Part shown: piece after piece, positions 49,547-61,320 of the stretch
Numbering within the stretch: the stretch's first letter is position 1
Layout: each line of letters opens with the position of its first letter
Origin: Lojkania enalia
Taxonomy: Eukaryota; Ascomycota; Dothideomycetes; Pleosporales
NCBI GenBank assembly: GCA_010094045.1
Contig: ML986815.1
Location: 2,183 to 65,291, forward strand
DNA: 63,109 nt
Reading direction: 5' to 3'
Notes under the pieces: generated by a model
Databases searched by the model: none
The model's input: only the letters and a program-made list of their open reading frames with translations
Told to the model about the DNA's origin: nothing
Program-made: the position numbers and the translations under genes

Positions 49547-51334
49547 TTATATAGCTGTAGGCCGCCTTAGTTATACTTTACAACCTTTACAGCACTGTCT
49601 AATAGTAAGCTAATACTGGTAAATTATATAAAGGAAACTTATACTATTAGAAAATATTATCATAATTAGCTTCTACTAAAACTAAAGTACTATAAAGATC
49701 TAAAGAATTATCTTTTTAGCGCTAGCTTCTATAAAGCCTATTATACTAAGTTATAGAAGTAGAAGGATATAGATATCTAGTAGAAGGTAATAATCTTCTA
49801 AGACTCTACTAAAATTCTTTTAGTAATATAGGTATTCGCATATAAATTTAATAAGGATGGTTTCCTATATAAATTTAAGGCTAGATTAGTTGTATACAGC
49901 GATCTGCAATCTTAATAGGGAGATACCTATACTACTATACTAGCTGCACGAACCTTTTACTTTCTAATATTAATTGCAACTTATTTTAAACTTAATATAT
50001 ACTAGTTCGATATTATTAATACGTTCCTTAACTGCCGATTAGACAGGTTAATATATATCTATATACTAGAAGGTTTCGTATATAAGTATAAGAAATATCT
50101 ACAACTATAGAAAGCTATATATAGCTTTAAGGATGCTCCAAAACTTTGGTATTATAAGCTAGATAGGACTTTAAGGTAATTAGGCCTTAAAATAGTACTA
50201 GAAATATCTTACTTATATATAAACGATAAGCTGATCGTCTTCTTTTATATTAATAATATTATAATTCTAGTTTACCTATTAAATATCTCTACTAAGTAGA
50301 AATTTGAATCGTAATTAAGTAATAAATATAAACTTCGATCCCTCGGAAATCTAAATTAGTTTCTAGGAGTTTGAGTCGTATATAATATATAGTAGTATAA
50401 GACCTAGCTGCTATAGGACTTATTTATTAATAAGGTGGCAGTACGATTTAATATTACGGTTAATAAAAAGGCGCCGAGTACGCCTCTATATAAGAATATA
50501 CTACTAGCTGCTACTAAGGAATCCTCTAATAAAATATCTTACTACTAATAACTAATTAGTTATCTAACCTAGATCGTAGTTTTTATACGCCCTAATATCG
50601 CGCGAGTATACTCGATATTATTATAATACCTCTAGAACCCTAGTAATTATTATATTAACGCTGCTTTAAGGGTATAGCGATATCTAATTAGTATAAAGTA
50701 CTTAGCAATTATAGCAACAGCTGATAATATATAAAACACCTCTACTATTAGCTAGAGTAGTAATACTAATTATATTAACTCTATAGAGTAATTACTATTT
50801 TATAGTATATCTAATACAGCCTTCAGCGATAATTCTAATACTTATCGAAGTTCCTACAACTATATATTTCAACTTTTTAGGATGCTAATCGATTAGAAAG
50901 CCTCAATTTAGTATATAGTTATAAAATTAACTACTAAAGCAAAATTATTAGTACTATTAGTTGCCGGATTAGAAATAGAGTAGTAGTAGAAAACTTTCGC
51001 TTTACTGCGCTTCTATATTAATACGCAACTAGTACTACTTTATAATAATTAACAAATAGTAGATATTGTAAATAAGCTATCTAAGCGTCTTAATACTAAA
51101 CTTTACTATGTAGATATATACTAGTATTAGCTATGTTAAGAAGTAGTAGAGTAGAAACTTATAATTAGTTGGCAACCGATGAATCTAATACCAGCCGACG
51201 GCTTTACAAAAGTTCTACAGCCGTAATAATACTAAAGGTTTATTAAGCAACTGAAAATAGAAGATATTTTAGCTAGAATCGAATCTCAGGAATTTCTATC
51301 AGCCAAATAAATCGATTACTAATAAGAATCTTAG

Positions 51335-51344
51335 NNNNNNNNNN
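51335..51344. other. Assembly gap (10 N) between two copies of the same 1448 bases
   Basis: 49887-51334 and 51345-52792 are the same sequence at a constant offset of 1458. RIP leaves even young repeats different, so identity over 1.4 kb directly at a gap points to an unmerged contig overlap. Confidence 0.9.
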
Positions 51345-52963
51345 TAGTTGTATACAGCGATCTGCAATCTTAATAGGGAGATACCTATACTACTATACTA
51401 GCTGCACGAACCTTTTACTTTCTAATATTAATTGCAACTTATTTTAAACTTAATATATACTAGTTCGATATTATTAATACGTTCCTTAACTGCCGATTAG
51501 ACAGGTTAATATATATCTATATACTAGAAGGTTTCGTATATAAGTATAAGAAATATCTACAACTATAGAAAGCTATATATAGCTTTAAGGATGCTCCAAA
51601 ACTTTGGTATTATAAGCTAGATAGGACTTTAAGGTAATTAGGCCTTAAAATAGTACTAGAAATATCTTACTTATATATAAACGATAAGCTGATCGTCTTC
51701 TTTTATATTAATAATATTATAATTCTAGTTTACCTATTAAATATCTCTACTAAGTAGAAATTTGAATCGTAATTAAGTAATAAATATAAACTTCGATCCC
51801 TCGGAAATCTAAATTAGTTTCTAGGAGTTTGAGTCGTATATAATATATAGTAGTATAAGACCTAGCTGCTATAGGACTTATTTATTAATAAGGTGGCAGT
51901 ACGATTTAATATTACGGTTAATAAAAAGGCGCCGAGTACGCCTCTATATAAGAATATACTACTAGCTGCTACTAAGGAATCCTCTAATAAAATATCTTAC
52001 TACTAATAACTAATTAGTTATCTAACCTAGATCGTAGTTTTTATACGCCCTAATATCGCGCGAGTATACTCGATATTATTATAATACCTCTAGAACCCTA
52101 GTAATTATTATATTAACGCTGCTTTAAGGGTATAGCGATATCTAATTAGTATAAAGTACTTAGCAATTATAGCAACAGCTGATAATATATAAAACACCTC
52201 TACTATTAGCTAGAGTAGTAATACTAATTATATTAACTCTATAGAGTAATTACTATTTTATAGTATATCTAATACAGCCTTCAGCGATAATTCTAATACT
52301 TATCGAAGTTCCTACAACTATATATTTCAACTTTTTAGGATGCTAATCGATTAGAAAGCCTCAATTTAGTATATAGTTATAAAATTAACTACTAAAGCAA
52401 AATTATTAGTACTATTAGTTGCCGGATTAGAAATAGAGTAGTAGTAGAAAACTTTCGCTTTACTGCGCTTCTATATTAATACGCAACTAGTACTACTTTA
52501 TAATAATTAACAAATAGTAGATATTGTAAATAAGCTATCTAAGCGTCTTAATACTAAACTTTACTATGTAGATATATACTAGTATTAGCTATGTTAAGAA
52601 GTAGTAGAGTAGAAACTTATAATTAGTTGGCAACCGATGAATCTAATACCAGCCGACGGCTTTACAAAAGTTCTACAGCCGTAATAATACTAAAGGTTTA
52701 TTAAGCAACTGAAAATAGAAGATATTTTAGCTAGAATCGAATCTCAGGAATTTCTATCAGCCAAATAAATCGATTACTAATAAGAATCTTAGAGGGTAAT
52801 TAAAAATTAATTATAACTCACCCTATATTACATTAAATTGATATTTCTACAAGCGTACTTAACTCTACTACTAGTTACTCTATATAATTTACCTCTTTTA
52901 GTATAGTATCTACCTTTATTTTTTCGACGCAGCTTCTCCTTTGTAGTTAAAGCTGGGGGGGTA

Positions 52964-53167
52964 TATTATAGGGATTTTCGGCTAGTCTACCGAGCTGTAT
53001 TAGATATCGACGTACGATATTACGGTCGATATTACGCCAAATATCACGCTGGATATTAGCTAATATACCCCTTTTTTATATACATAAATATGGCCCGCTA
53101 GCTATCTTTAATCAACTAGTTCAGCTCCTTATCTCCCTCCCTAAGACAAGATTCGCCTCTCACTATA
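52964..53167 (+). repeat. 3' LTR of element G (204 bp)
   Basis: Follows the G-run polypurine tract at 52954-52961. TTATA follows at 53168-53172, matching the left target duplication. Confidence 0.88.
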
Positions 53168-54148
53168 TTATAAATAAGGATATATATAACTTCAACAAAT
53201 CTAGCTTTTAAATAAGCGTTATCTTATTATAACTAGTTATTATAAGTATAGAAAGATATAATTAACTAAAAGCAATTTAATTAGATAATTATAAATATAT
53301 TTTAGTAATTTAGAAAATTAATACTACTAGCTAAACGCTCCTACTCTTTATTATTATTACTAGCTACTACTATCTCTCTACCTAGTACGAAGGTAATAAT
53401 ATATCTAAGAACTAAACTATTACAGTTAGTAAAAACGGCTAGATAATAAATAAACTCGGTATTAAGTAGTTAAAGTAATTTTATAGGTATATAAAGGATT
53501 ATATAATAGGCGCGTATTAACTACTAATCTTTAATAGCTATAACAGTTATAACTTACTTAATTTCCAGAAACTCTGTAAGAAATAGGGTATTATTCTACT
53601 CTATATACTAGCTTATTTATTACATCTATTATAGCTACTAGATATAAGCTACTTCTTACTATTAAAATATATATATAGAAATCAGATCTTAGTTTTAGTA
53701 TATAATTATATTAACTATATTATAAAACTTAAGTTCTTTCTAGCTTTTAAAGCTGCTTTTAATATATTAATTATAAAGGATAATATCTATACAAACTTTT
53801 AAGAAGCTAGTCTAATCCTATTTAATCTAGAAACAGTACTTTTAAAGCTTAATATAAAACTTCATACACTAATACTACTAGTATAAGATAATACCCTATA
53901 AGAAGTAAAAATACTAAGTAACGTACGCGAGCTAGAAGCTTAATTAATATTAATTTATAATCGGATTTAAAGGGATATAAGTTCCTTATTAGCTTCTATT
54001 ATTAAGAAGCTAAATCAGCTTAAAAAAGGCTCTATAAAAGTAATATATTAGATCGGGTTAATATACGATAAAATCGTCAGCCTTTAAGAAGTAAATGAAG
54101 TAGTAATAAAACGGAAATAGTAGAAAAAAAGGTAGATTCAAGCGTAAG

Positions 54149-54312
54149 TATTAGAGGGTAGATATCGAGGTAATAGACCTTACAAACATCGGCGTTTATA
54201 GACTAGTTCTAATTAGGACTAGCTCTATTTAGATAGTTCTTCTAGAGAGCGTACTTTACTAAGTAAGTAATAATAATATACTTCCTCTTACTCTATCTAC
54301 TATAGCTTAACA
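54149..54312 (+). repeat. 5' LTR of element J (164 bp)
   Basis: Starts TATTAGAGGG, ends GCTTAACA. Pairs with 59303-59466. Confidence 0.87.
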
Positions 54313-57128
54313 AGTTATAAGCTCTTAATTATACTTCTAGCCTATAGTAAATTAGACTAATTATTATATTAATCCCTAGCTTACTATTACTAACTAATAG
54401 GTAGCCTAATAGTAGTATCTAGTTAACTAACTAAGCTTAGCTCGCGCTACTAATATAGGACGCGATACTATTACAGTAGACTATAAAGAAGTTATAAACC
54501 TAGTAAAGGATAGCAAGAATATTTTACTATAGGAAGCTGCCTTGCGAAACTAAGTCGTTAGTAAAGCTGCTAAGGATATCCTAGAAGGAATATCTCTACT
54601 ACCTAAGCCTAATAAGCTAATATATTAGAACCTACCGCCGTATTTAGACGATATAGAGTTGTAGGTAGTAAGGCTCGTCTAGTAAAGCGATTTCGAGAAT
54701 ATTCGACGTACTAATAACGCCTATAAGGTATAATATAACCGATAGTAGAAGGACTATCGCGATTATATTAAGAAGGAAGCCTTTATTATAAGTATTCTAC
54801 TCGCTACAGTTTACTAAGAAATACTTAAAGGTCTATACTTATATAAGATAGTAGGAGTACTCTTAGATACTATCCTTAAGTACTATAAAGAATAAGGTCT
54901 TATAGAGGAGTATACCCTCTAGACTAATTTCTTTAGCCTGTATAGCAGTTACTATAATAGTATATCTTAATTTACTAGTAAATTTAAAGCTAGTCTTACG
55001 TAATTAAATAATATTAACTTTAAGTTTAGTCCTAAGGGTATTATATTCTAGTTTATTATCGCTATTAAAGATTAATTTAAAACCTACGTATAGTAATAGT
55101 ATTAGATTCTATATTAAAGTAGAGTTCTAAATATTAATACTATAATTAACGAGATTAATAATAAATTACATTAAGAGGATCTAGTTAAAAAGGTAATAGT
55201 ACTTCGAGTACAGCTAAAAGATATATAGTAGCCTAGTAGTAATTAGTATAAAGGTAAGGGTAAGAGCGATACTAAGACTAGGAGTAAGCCTACTAACAGT
55301 AAGCCTGTAAAAAGGAGGTACTATCCTAGCTGCTAATATAAATATCTAGGAGGTAGATTAAACTACTAGTTTATATATCTAGAGAAGGTATTAAAACAAT
55401 TTCTTAATAAACACCTAGAATTAGTATAAAAATTAATCTAATCAGCTTAATTAAACTATATACCGTCAGCTGATTTTAGTACTATTACTAGTATATTAGT
55501 AAGTAGCTATAATATTTAGGTCTTATTAATACCACGACATATAATTAAGTAAATACTATAGAGGCTCTATAAGAATTAAATTATCTTTAATACCGGAGCT
55601 AACAAGTATATATATAATAATAGGACCAAGTTTATCTTAATAGGATAATCTAGTATAGGACATGTAAAGATAGGTAGTAGTCTTACTAAAGTAGAAGGTG
55701 AAGGTATAATACAGCTTCGCATTTCCCTAGCTAGTAGTAGTATTATTAACATATACTTTATAGAAGTACTATACTGTCTAAGTTTCTACGTCTTTATTAT
55801 CTCCCTAGGTCAGCTTCGACCGAAAGGACTATATTACTATAGTCTCTATTAGAAGCTACTACGCATCGAGGATAATAGTAAGATTACCTACGTCTCTAAG
55901 ATTAATAAGATACCTACTTTCCTTAAATATACAGACGAGGTACAAGCAACTTTCTTAATAGCCTATATTACTATATTCTCTCTCTAAGACTTACAGCTAG
56001 CTCGAGAGTAAGAAATTACCCTATAAGAAGCTTATAAAATCTGGAGCTATATAAACCTAGACAATTTAAAACAGCTACTTAAGACCGTTAACAGCTTAAA
56101 GCTTAAAAATACTAAGAAGTTCGACTATAAAATATATTATAAGGTAAAAGGTTATTAATAGATCTCTCGCACTCTATAATATTAAGCTAAATAAGTATTT
56201 AATATCGTATATCTTAATATTGTTAGTTATATCTTACTACCAGGTCCTAATAGAAAGTAATACTAGTTACTCCTTACAGACGATTTTATATACTATTAAT
56301 AGATCTACTTTATTAAATCCCGCGCAGAAATTACCCAAGTACTACTTAATTTCGATAGAATAGTTACTATCTAGTATAATAAAATTATTAAAGTCTATTA
56401 TCTTAATAATAATAAATACTTTATTAATTAGGTAACTATTAAATATTTTAAGAAGTAGAGAACGTAGTTACAGCCTTTAATACTATATACAGCATACCAG
56501 AACAGCGTTACTAAGGCTAGTAACAAGCTTACTACAGATAAAGTATAATATATCCTTATTAGAGCGCCGTACCTACTACTAATATTCTAGCTATATACTA
56601 TAAAGTATATAGTATAGCTCTTTAATCTATTACTTACTATAGTACTTACTAATAGTAAGACACCTTTATAAGTATTTAACAAATTCTTAGGTTGTTAAAA
56701 TCTAGTACTAAATCTCTATAACCTTCGCTATTAGAGAGAGATTAGTTATATACTTATTCTAAAGAAGTATTACGTTAAGAGTAAGAAGTTTAAAAAATGT
56801 AGTTATAAGAGCTACGTAATCGGCCGTAAGAGATCTTAGATATTCCTTATATAGGATCTACAGAGTAAGAAGGTTATATAATTAAGCTCTGTAACCTTCC
56901 CTTAATACCTACTAGTTGTAGGCCGCGTACCTTATTAAGCTTAAAAAACTTACTATAACGAGCGTCTATATATCTAGAAAGAGGAATTTAACTATCTAGA
57001 GGGTGTATAGAATCTAGGGGGTATACTACTACCGCAGCTAATACCTCTATAGATACCTTTACAGCTAAATAATAATAAATATATTAATCTCCTTAAGTAA
57101 GGTAGAGGATACGATTTTAGGTAGGAGT

Positions 57129-57332
57129 TGTCATGGGGATTTTCGGCTAGTCTGCCGAGCTGTATTAGATATCGACGTACGATATCACGGTCGATATCAC
57201 GCCGGATATCACGCTGGATATCAGCTGATATACCCCTTTTTCATGTACATAAATATGGCCCGCTGGCCATCTTCAATCAAGCAGTTCAGCTCCTCATCTC
57301 CCTCCCTGAGACAAGATTCGCCTCTCACCACA
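57129..57332 (+). repeat. Solo LTR of the D/G copia family, not RIP-mutated
   Basis: 204 bp, starting TGTCATGGGG and ending CTCACCACA, with intact TG...CA ends and a perfect 5-bp target duplication GGAGT (57124-57128, 57333-57337). It keeps its CA and TG dinucleotides, unlike the other three copies. The open frame across it is a by-product of the missing RIP stops, not a gene. Confidence 0.93.
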
Positions 57333-59302
57333 GGAGTAATAAGAGATAGACAAGTAATAGAGCGATAAGAACAATCCATCGCTGTTGCTGCTACCTCCAC
57401 TACCAGTAAAGAAGCCTTATAGCCGCCCTCGTAAGACGGTAGCTCTACTAGCTAAGCCTACACGTTAATCCTTATATTATATACCCCAACAGTTTAATCT
57501 AAATATAATATTAACAGTTAATAATATATCTCTTTAAAACGAGGTAATACTAAGTATTTTTATTACTCTTATATAAAATTTCGCTTTAGTAGTTATAATA
57601 GACGCTTATAGTATAAGAGACGATCTAAATCTTCTACCTAAGCCTACTTTACTAAAGTAGGCGCGCGTATATTAACACTTAGAGTAGTAGTATAAGGTAG
57701 AGAAAGAAGAAATAGAATTATATGCGGAGAATAGCACCTAGCAGGTCGTTAATTATATATCAGCTAAAACTACTATACTACCTACTAAATAGGTATATAA
57801 ATATAAGTTTAATAATAAAGGACGTCTAATATAGTATAAAGTACGTCTTATTATCTACAGCAATCGCTAATATTTAGATCTCTAAGAAGATATATATATA
57901 GAAGTAGCACGCTCTATAACTATTAAGTTAATTCTAGTACTAGTTAATACTCTTAATCTAGAGTGTAACCAGGTTAATATTATTACAGCCTTCCTAAATA
58001 GAAAGATAGACGAAAACAACCTTATCTATACTTAACTACTAGATAGTATAATCGTACGACTTAACAAAGTACTTTATAGTCTCTATTAGTTACTACGACT
58101 TTAGTATAAAGAGATTAGTCGCTACTTAATATTATATAGATATAGACCTCTTAATTCTAATCTATATATCTTTATTAGTAAAGAGCTATAGTAGATTATC
58201 GTCGTATATATCGACGATCTGCTCTTTATTTATCTAACAGCTAAAAGTATAGTAGCTATAAAATAAATAGTTATAAGTACCTACAAATACTGCGATCTTA
58301 ACCTACTAAACTACTACTTTAGAATCCGTATCGTACGTGATCGTATAATATATATAATAGAGCTCTCTATAGAATTATATATTAAGAAGCTCGTATTAAT
58401 ACTTTAGTAAGAGAACTACTATAAGCGCAGCATACCGTTTAATTTCTTAGCTATTAAACTTACAGCTCGCCCTAAGAAAGATGTTTACGATACTAAACTA
58501 CTTAATAAATATTAGTTAGTTATTAGTAAGTTACTATATTCTATATACCTTATATAACTAGATATTATATATTATATTACCTTCTTAGAACGCTTCAGCA
58601 GCAATCTGACAAGCTTATACTATAAGTATATATTACAGATTGTAGATTATCTCTATACTATATATAACTATATTATAAAGTTCTTAGTACTAGATAGAGC
58701 TTAAGGAGTACTAATTAAGTATTTCGCCTATATACTAGAAGCACCTTTTATAGGCTACTTAGATTTATTATATACTGATTATAAGGATTGTAAATTAACA
58801 GCTAGATATCTATTTAAGCTGTTTAAAGGAACAATTTACTATTAATCTTTTAAGGAGCGGTTAGTAATAATATTAATAATAGAAGCTAAATACGTAGCTA
58901 TTATATACGCAGCTAAGAAAGTAGTATAGCTCTATTAACTCTACGCTGAGCTAGGTATATTATATAAACTACTTTAACTCCTAAAGCTTTACGTCGATAA
59001 TCTACCAGCTATTAAGCTTACTAAATAGGAAGGATACTACTAGTAAAGTAAGTATATCGATATCTATTATTACTAGATTAAGGAGTAAGTAGCTCTTAGT
59101 TAATTACTACTCGAACATATTATAATAGTTAATATAGTAGTAGATAGTCTAACTAAACCCCTCTCTACTAAAGTTTATAGTTAATTCCTATAGCAATTAG
59201 GTATAGAAGAAGTATTAATTACTTATAGTTAGTACTAGTAGGAGCTACTATCGAGTAATATATATAGATATATACTGTAGTTTCCGTTTAATCTAGGGGG
59301 TA

Positions 59303-59466
59303 TATTAGAGGGTAGATATTAAGGTAATAGACTATATAAACATCGGTGTTTATAGACTAGTTCTAATTAGAACTAGCTATATTTAGATAGTTCTTCTAAA
59401 GAGCGCGCTTCACTAAGCAAGTAATAATAATATACTTCTTCCTACTCTGTCTACTACAGCTTAATA
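59303..59466 (+). repeat. 3' LTR of element J (164 bp)
   Basis: Starts TATTAGAGGG after the polypurine tract, ends GCTTAATA. GTAAG follows. Confidence 0.87.
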
Positions 59467-61041
59467 GTAAGAGACCCTAACAAAAGTATAAGGAGAGATA
59501 ATTATTGCTAAAAAGGATAATAAGGAGGAAACTTAAGCTATAATACGCTAATTTAAGGTGTAATTAGATACGAGCGGATAGTATAAAGCGTGCTGTAGCT
59601 GTTATAGTAAAACTAGGCATAATTCTTATATATACTAGAAGAATATAGAGGTTTCTATAGAATAATCGCGTAAGTTGTAAATTGCTATTATATTACTTAG
59701 TTGTTAAGCTATACGTATATAAAGGTTAAAAAAGTTAATAGAGTAGACTGTTTACTTATATAGGCCGCTCGCTTATAAGGTATATTATTTCTTTCTTATT
59801 TATAAAGAGTATAGGGTATACTATTAGTAAGCTTAATTCTTAGATTATTTCTTTCTTTAGGTACTCGTTTATATATTATTCTAGAGCCTCTACTTCTCTT
59901 AGTATTAGACTATATATTAGTTTATATCTGGGTTCTTTTTCTAGTTATAGTTTAATTTTATAATTATATTCTCTATATTTAGGTAGATATTATAGTCGTT
60001 CTTAAAGTTATTTTATTAAGTATTAGTATTCCTTAGGTATACTATATAATACGTTTTCTATTAAGAATAATTCTTTTACTACTTCTTTTACTATTATAGT
60101 AAGTTGTTCTTTAACTAGCTAGCTAGAGTTTTTAAGGATAATTCGTCCCGTTTACTAGTTTATCTAAGGATTTTCCTTTCTTAACTATAGAATCTCTAGG
60201 ATAATATTATAGTTGGTAATTTCTATAATTTAGAAGATTTATTCTTATTAGGTTGTTCCTAGAATTTTAAACTCTCCTAGTTCTATAATATATATAACTT
60301 TCTTCTAAAAGTCTTTTCCCTCTATAGTTTAGATTATATAGGGTCGTTCTAGTTATACTATAAGTATTTCTTTTCTAGTAATATAATTACTAGCTATAAA
60401 ATTCTTTATTACTCTACTATTAATAAGTATATATATCTTATAGCTGTAATATCGTTCTAGTATTATAAGATAGTATTCTCCTACATTTCTATATAGTTAA
60501 GTTATCTTAAGCTAATAGGCTATTACTTCTTTTATAGATATATATTTTAGGCATTTCCGTTCTAGATATTTATATTATAGTCTTCCTCTAATATATACTT
60601 TAAGTAGTAGAAGTTCTAGTTTAAGTACTATATAGTTTTAGGTTTATTTAATAACTTCCCATCCTACTATAGCTTCTTATTTTACTAAGTTTTCTAGTAC
60701 TTTATCTTCGTTTAGTCGTTTTAGCTATATACCTATATTTTCTTTTCTTTTTTAGTAGGCCTTATATTACCGTTTAATATACAATATCTATACTATCTTA
60801 AAATATACTAGATAGTATTAGTTTATATAAAGGTTATTATCTTTTCTAATCTAGTAGTTCTATTCTTATTTATATTATAATACCTTTAGTACCTAGTATT
60901 TTACTAGTACTTTACTTTATAAGAAGGCTACTGCTTTCTATACTATATATACAGTCTTATCCTAATCTATAATATTAAGGTATTATTCTACTACTTTTAT
61001 TATTTCTATCTATTTTTAGAAGTATAAGAAGTAGATTTCTC

Positions 61042-61320
61042 TATAATAGTATAGGTAAGATAATAGGTCCGAATGCGGCACGAATCTACTTAGAGGTATA
61101 TAGAAGTGTATAGGGGTTTAGGGACCTAAAAATTCTATTAACACCTATAGGCCTTATACGAAAGGATATAGAAAAACTACTAAGCTATTTATAAGGGAGT
61201 ATATAATTATATACAGAAGGGAAAAGAGGCGGAGCTAGGGGTAAAATAAGATAAGCGAAAAGCTTTAGGATAAGATTATATATAAAGCTTTTTATAGAAC
61301 GATTTCTTCGCATTATTATA
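61042..61320 (-). repeat. 3' LTR of element L (279 bp)
   Basis: Same length and ends as the H LTRs, inverted (plus strand ends CATTATTATA before CTACCCCCC). Confidence 0.87.

Larger units (their letters stand above)
31694..53167 (+). mobile_element. Element G: RIP-mutated Ty1/copia with both LTRs, interrupted by gypsy H
   Basis: 204-bp LTRs at 31694-31897 and 52964-53167, flanked by TTATA (31689-31693 and 53168-53172). Segment 31898-35267 carries gag (about 32260-33400), protease, GAG-pre-integrase and integrase: the integrase C-terminal half shows ARAPYIPKQNSLAEQVK and ELAYTVIYLLNRTP near 34370-34530. Segment 49552-52963 carries RT (YKFNKDGFLYKFKARLVV near 49835; DAPKLWYYKL; INNIIILVY for YVDD) and RNase H ending IPADGFTKVLQPQ. 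A polypurine tract precedes the 3' LTR. The apparent RT/RNase H doubling is an assembly artefact, so true length is about 1.46 kb less. Inserted in pogo I. Confidence 0.88.
54149..59466 (+). mobile_element. Element J: RIP-mutated Ty1/copia, 5.3 kb, carrying a solo LTR
   Basis: 164-bp LTRs (54149-54312, 59303-59466) with a perfect target duplication GTAAG (54144-54148, 59467-59471). After the 5' LTR, AGTTATAAGCTC (54313-54324) is a half initiator tRNA-Met primer site. The 54350-57120 part holds gag and integrase; 57350-59300 holds RT and RNase H (LDLLYTDYKDCKLTARYLFK near 58765; VDSLTKPL near 59145). A polypurine tract CTAGGGGG ends just before the 3' LTR. A 204-bp LTR of the D/G family sits between integrase and RT. 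Stops throughout. Inserted in pogo I. Confidence 0.87.
31135..59780 (+). mobile_element. Element I: second RIP-mutated pogo (Fot1 group) transposon, split by G and J
   Basis: Three pieces, 31135-31693, 53168-54148 and 59467-59780, add up to about 1.84 kb once G, J and their target duplications are removed, close to element K. Inverted ends start CCTTATAA and share CCTATATAAGTAA and GTCTACTCTATT, with TA on both sides (31133-31134, 59781-59782). Plus-strand transposase reads across the G insertion as RIKKKYSII / NKDIYNFNKSSF, continues with IFNSYNSYN and LLQLLDISYFLLLK near 53540-53670, and ends after J with CCSCYSKTRHNSY, a damaged zinc knuckle near 59600. It differs from K in its ends and direction. 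Inactive. Confidence 0.82.
25191..61041 (-). mobile_element. Element F: outermost RIP-mutated Ty3/gypsy, minus strand, in three pieces
   Basis: Pieces are 25191-28868, 30741-31134 and 59781-61041, separated by pogo elements K and I. On the minus strand, right to left: protease-RT linker near 60150-60300 (ILEILQLRKENP.IN, family LGMPWL..NP.IDW), start of RT with LFINKKE near 59800, RT core YINYRTLNNIIIKDQYPL near 31070-31130, catalytic YLDDILIY near 30800, RNase H around 28000-28500, integrase at about 27300-27900 (IRQFHEAFIYRH, VDRLIKYTYFIPY). Order and motifs fit gypsy pol. LTRs were not located: the left end and the 25191-26600 stretch are unassigned, and the right end is cut by element L. 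Stops throughout; inactive. Confidence 0.75.

Noticed and set aside
49887..52792. Tandem duplication of the copia RT-RNase H region
   Set aside because: Identity plus a 10-N gap indicate an assembly overlap rather than a biological duplication.
57128..57349. A 73-codon open frame on the plus strand
   Set aside because: It covers the solo LTR exactly; it is open only because this LTR has not been RIP-mutated.
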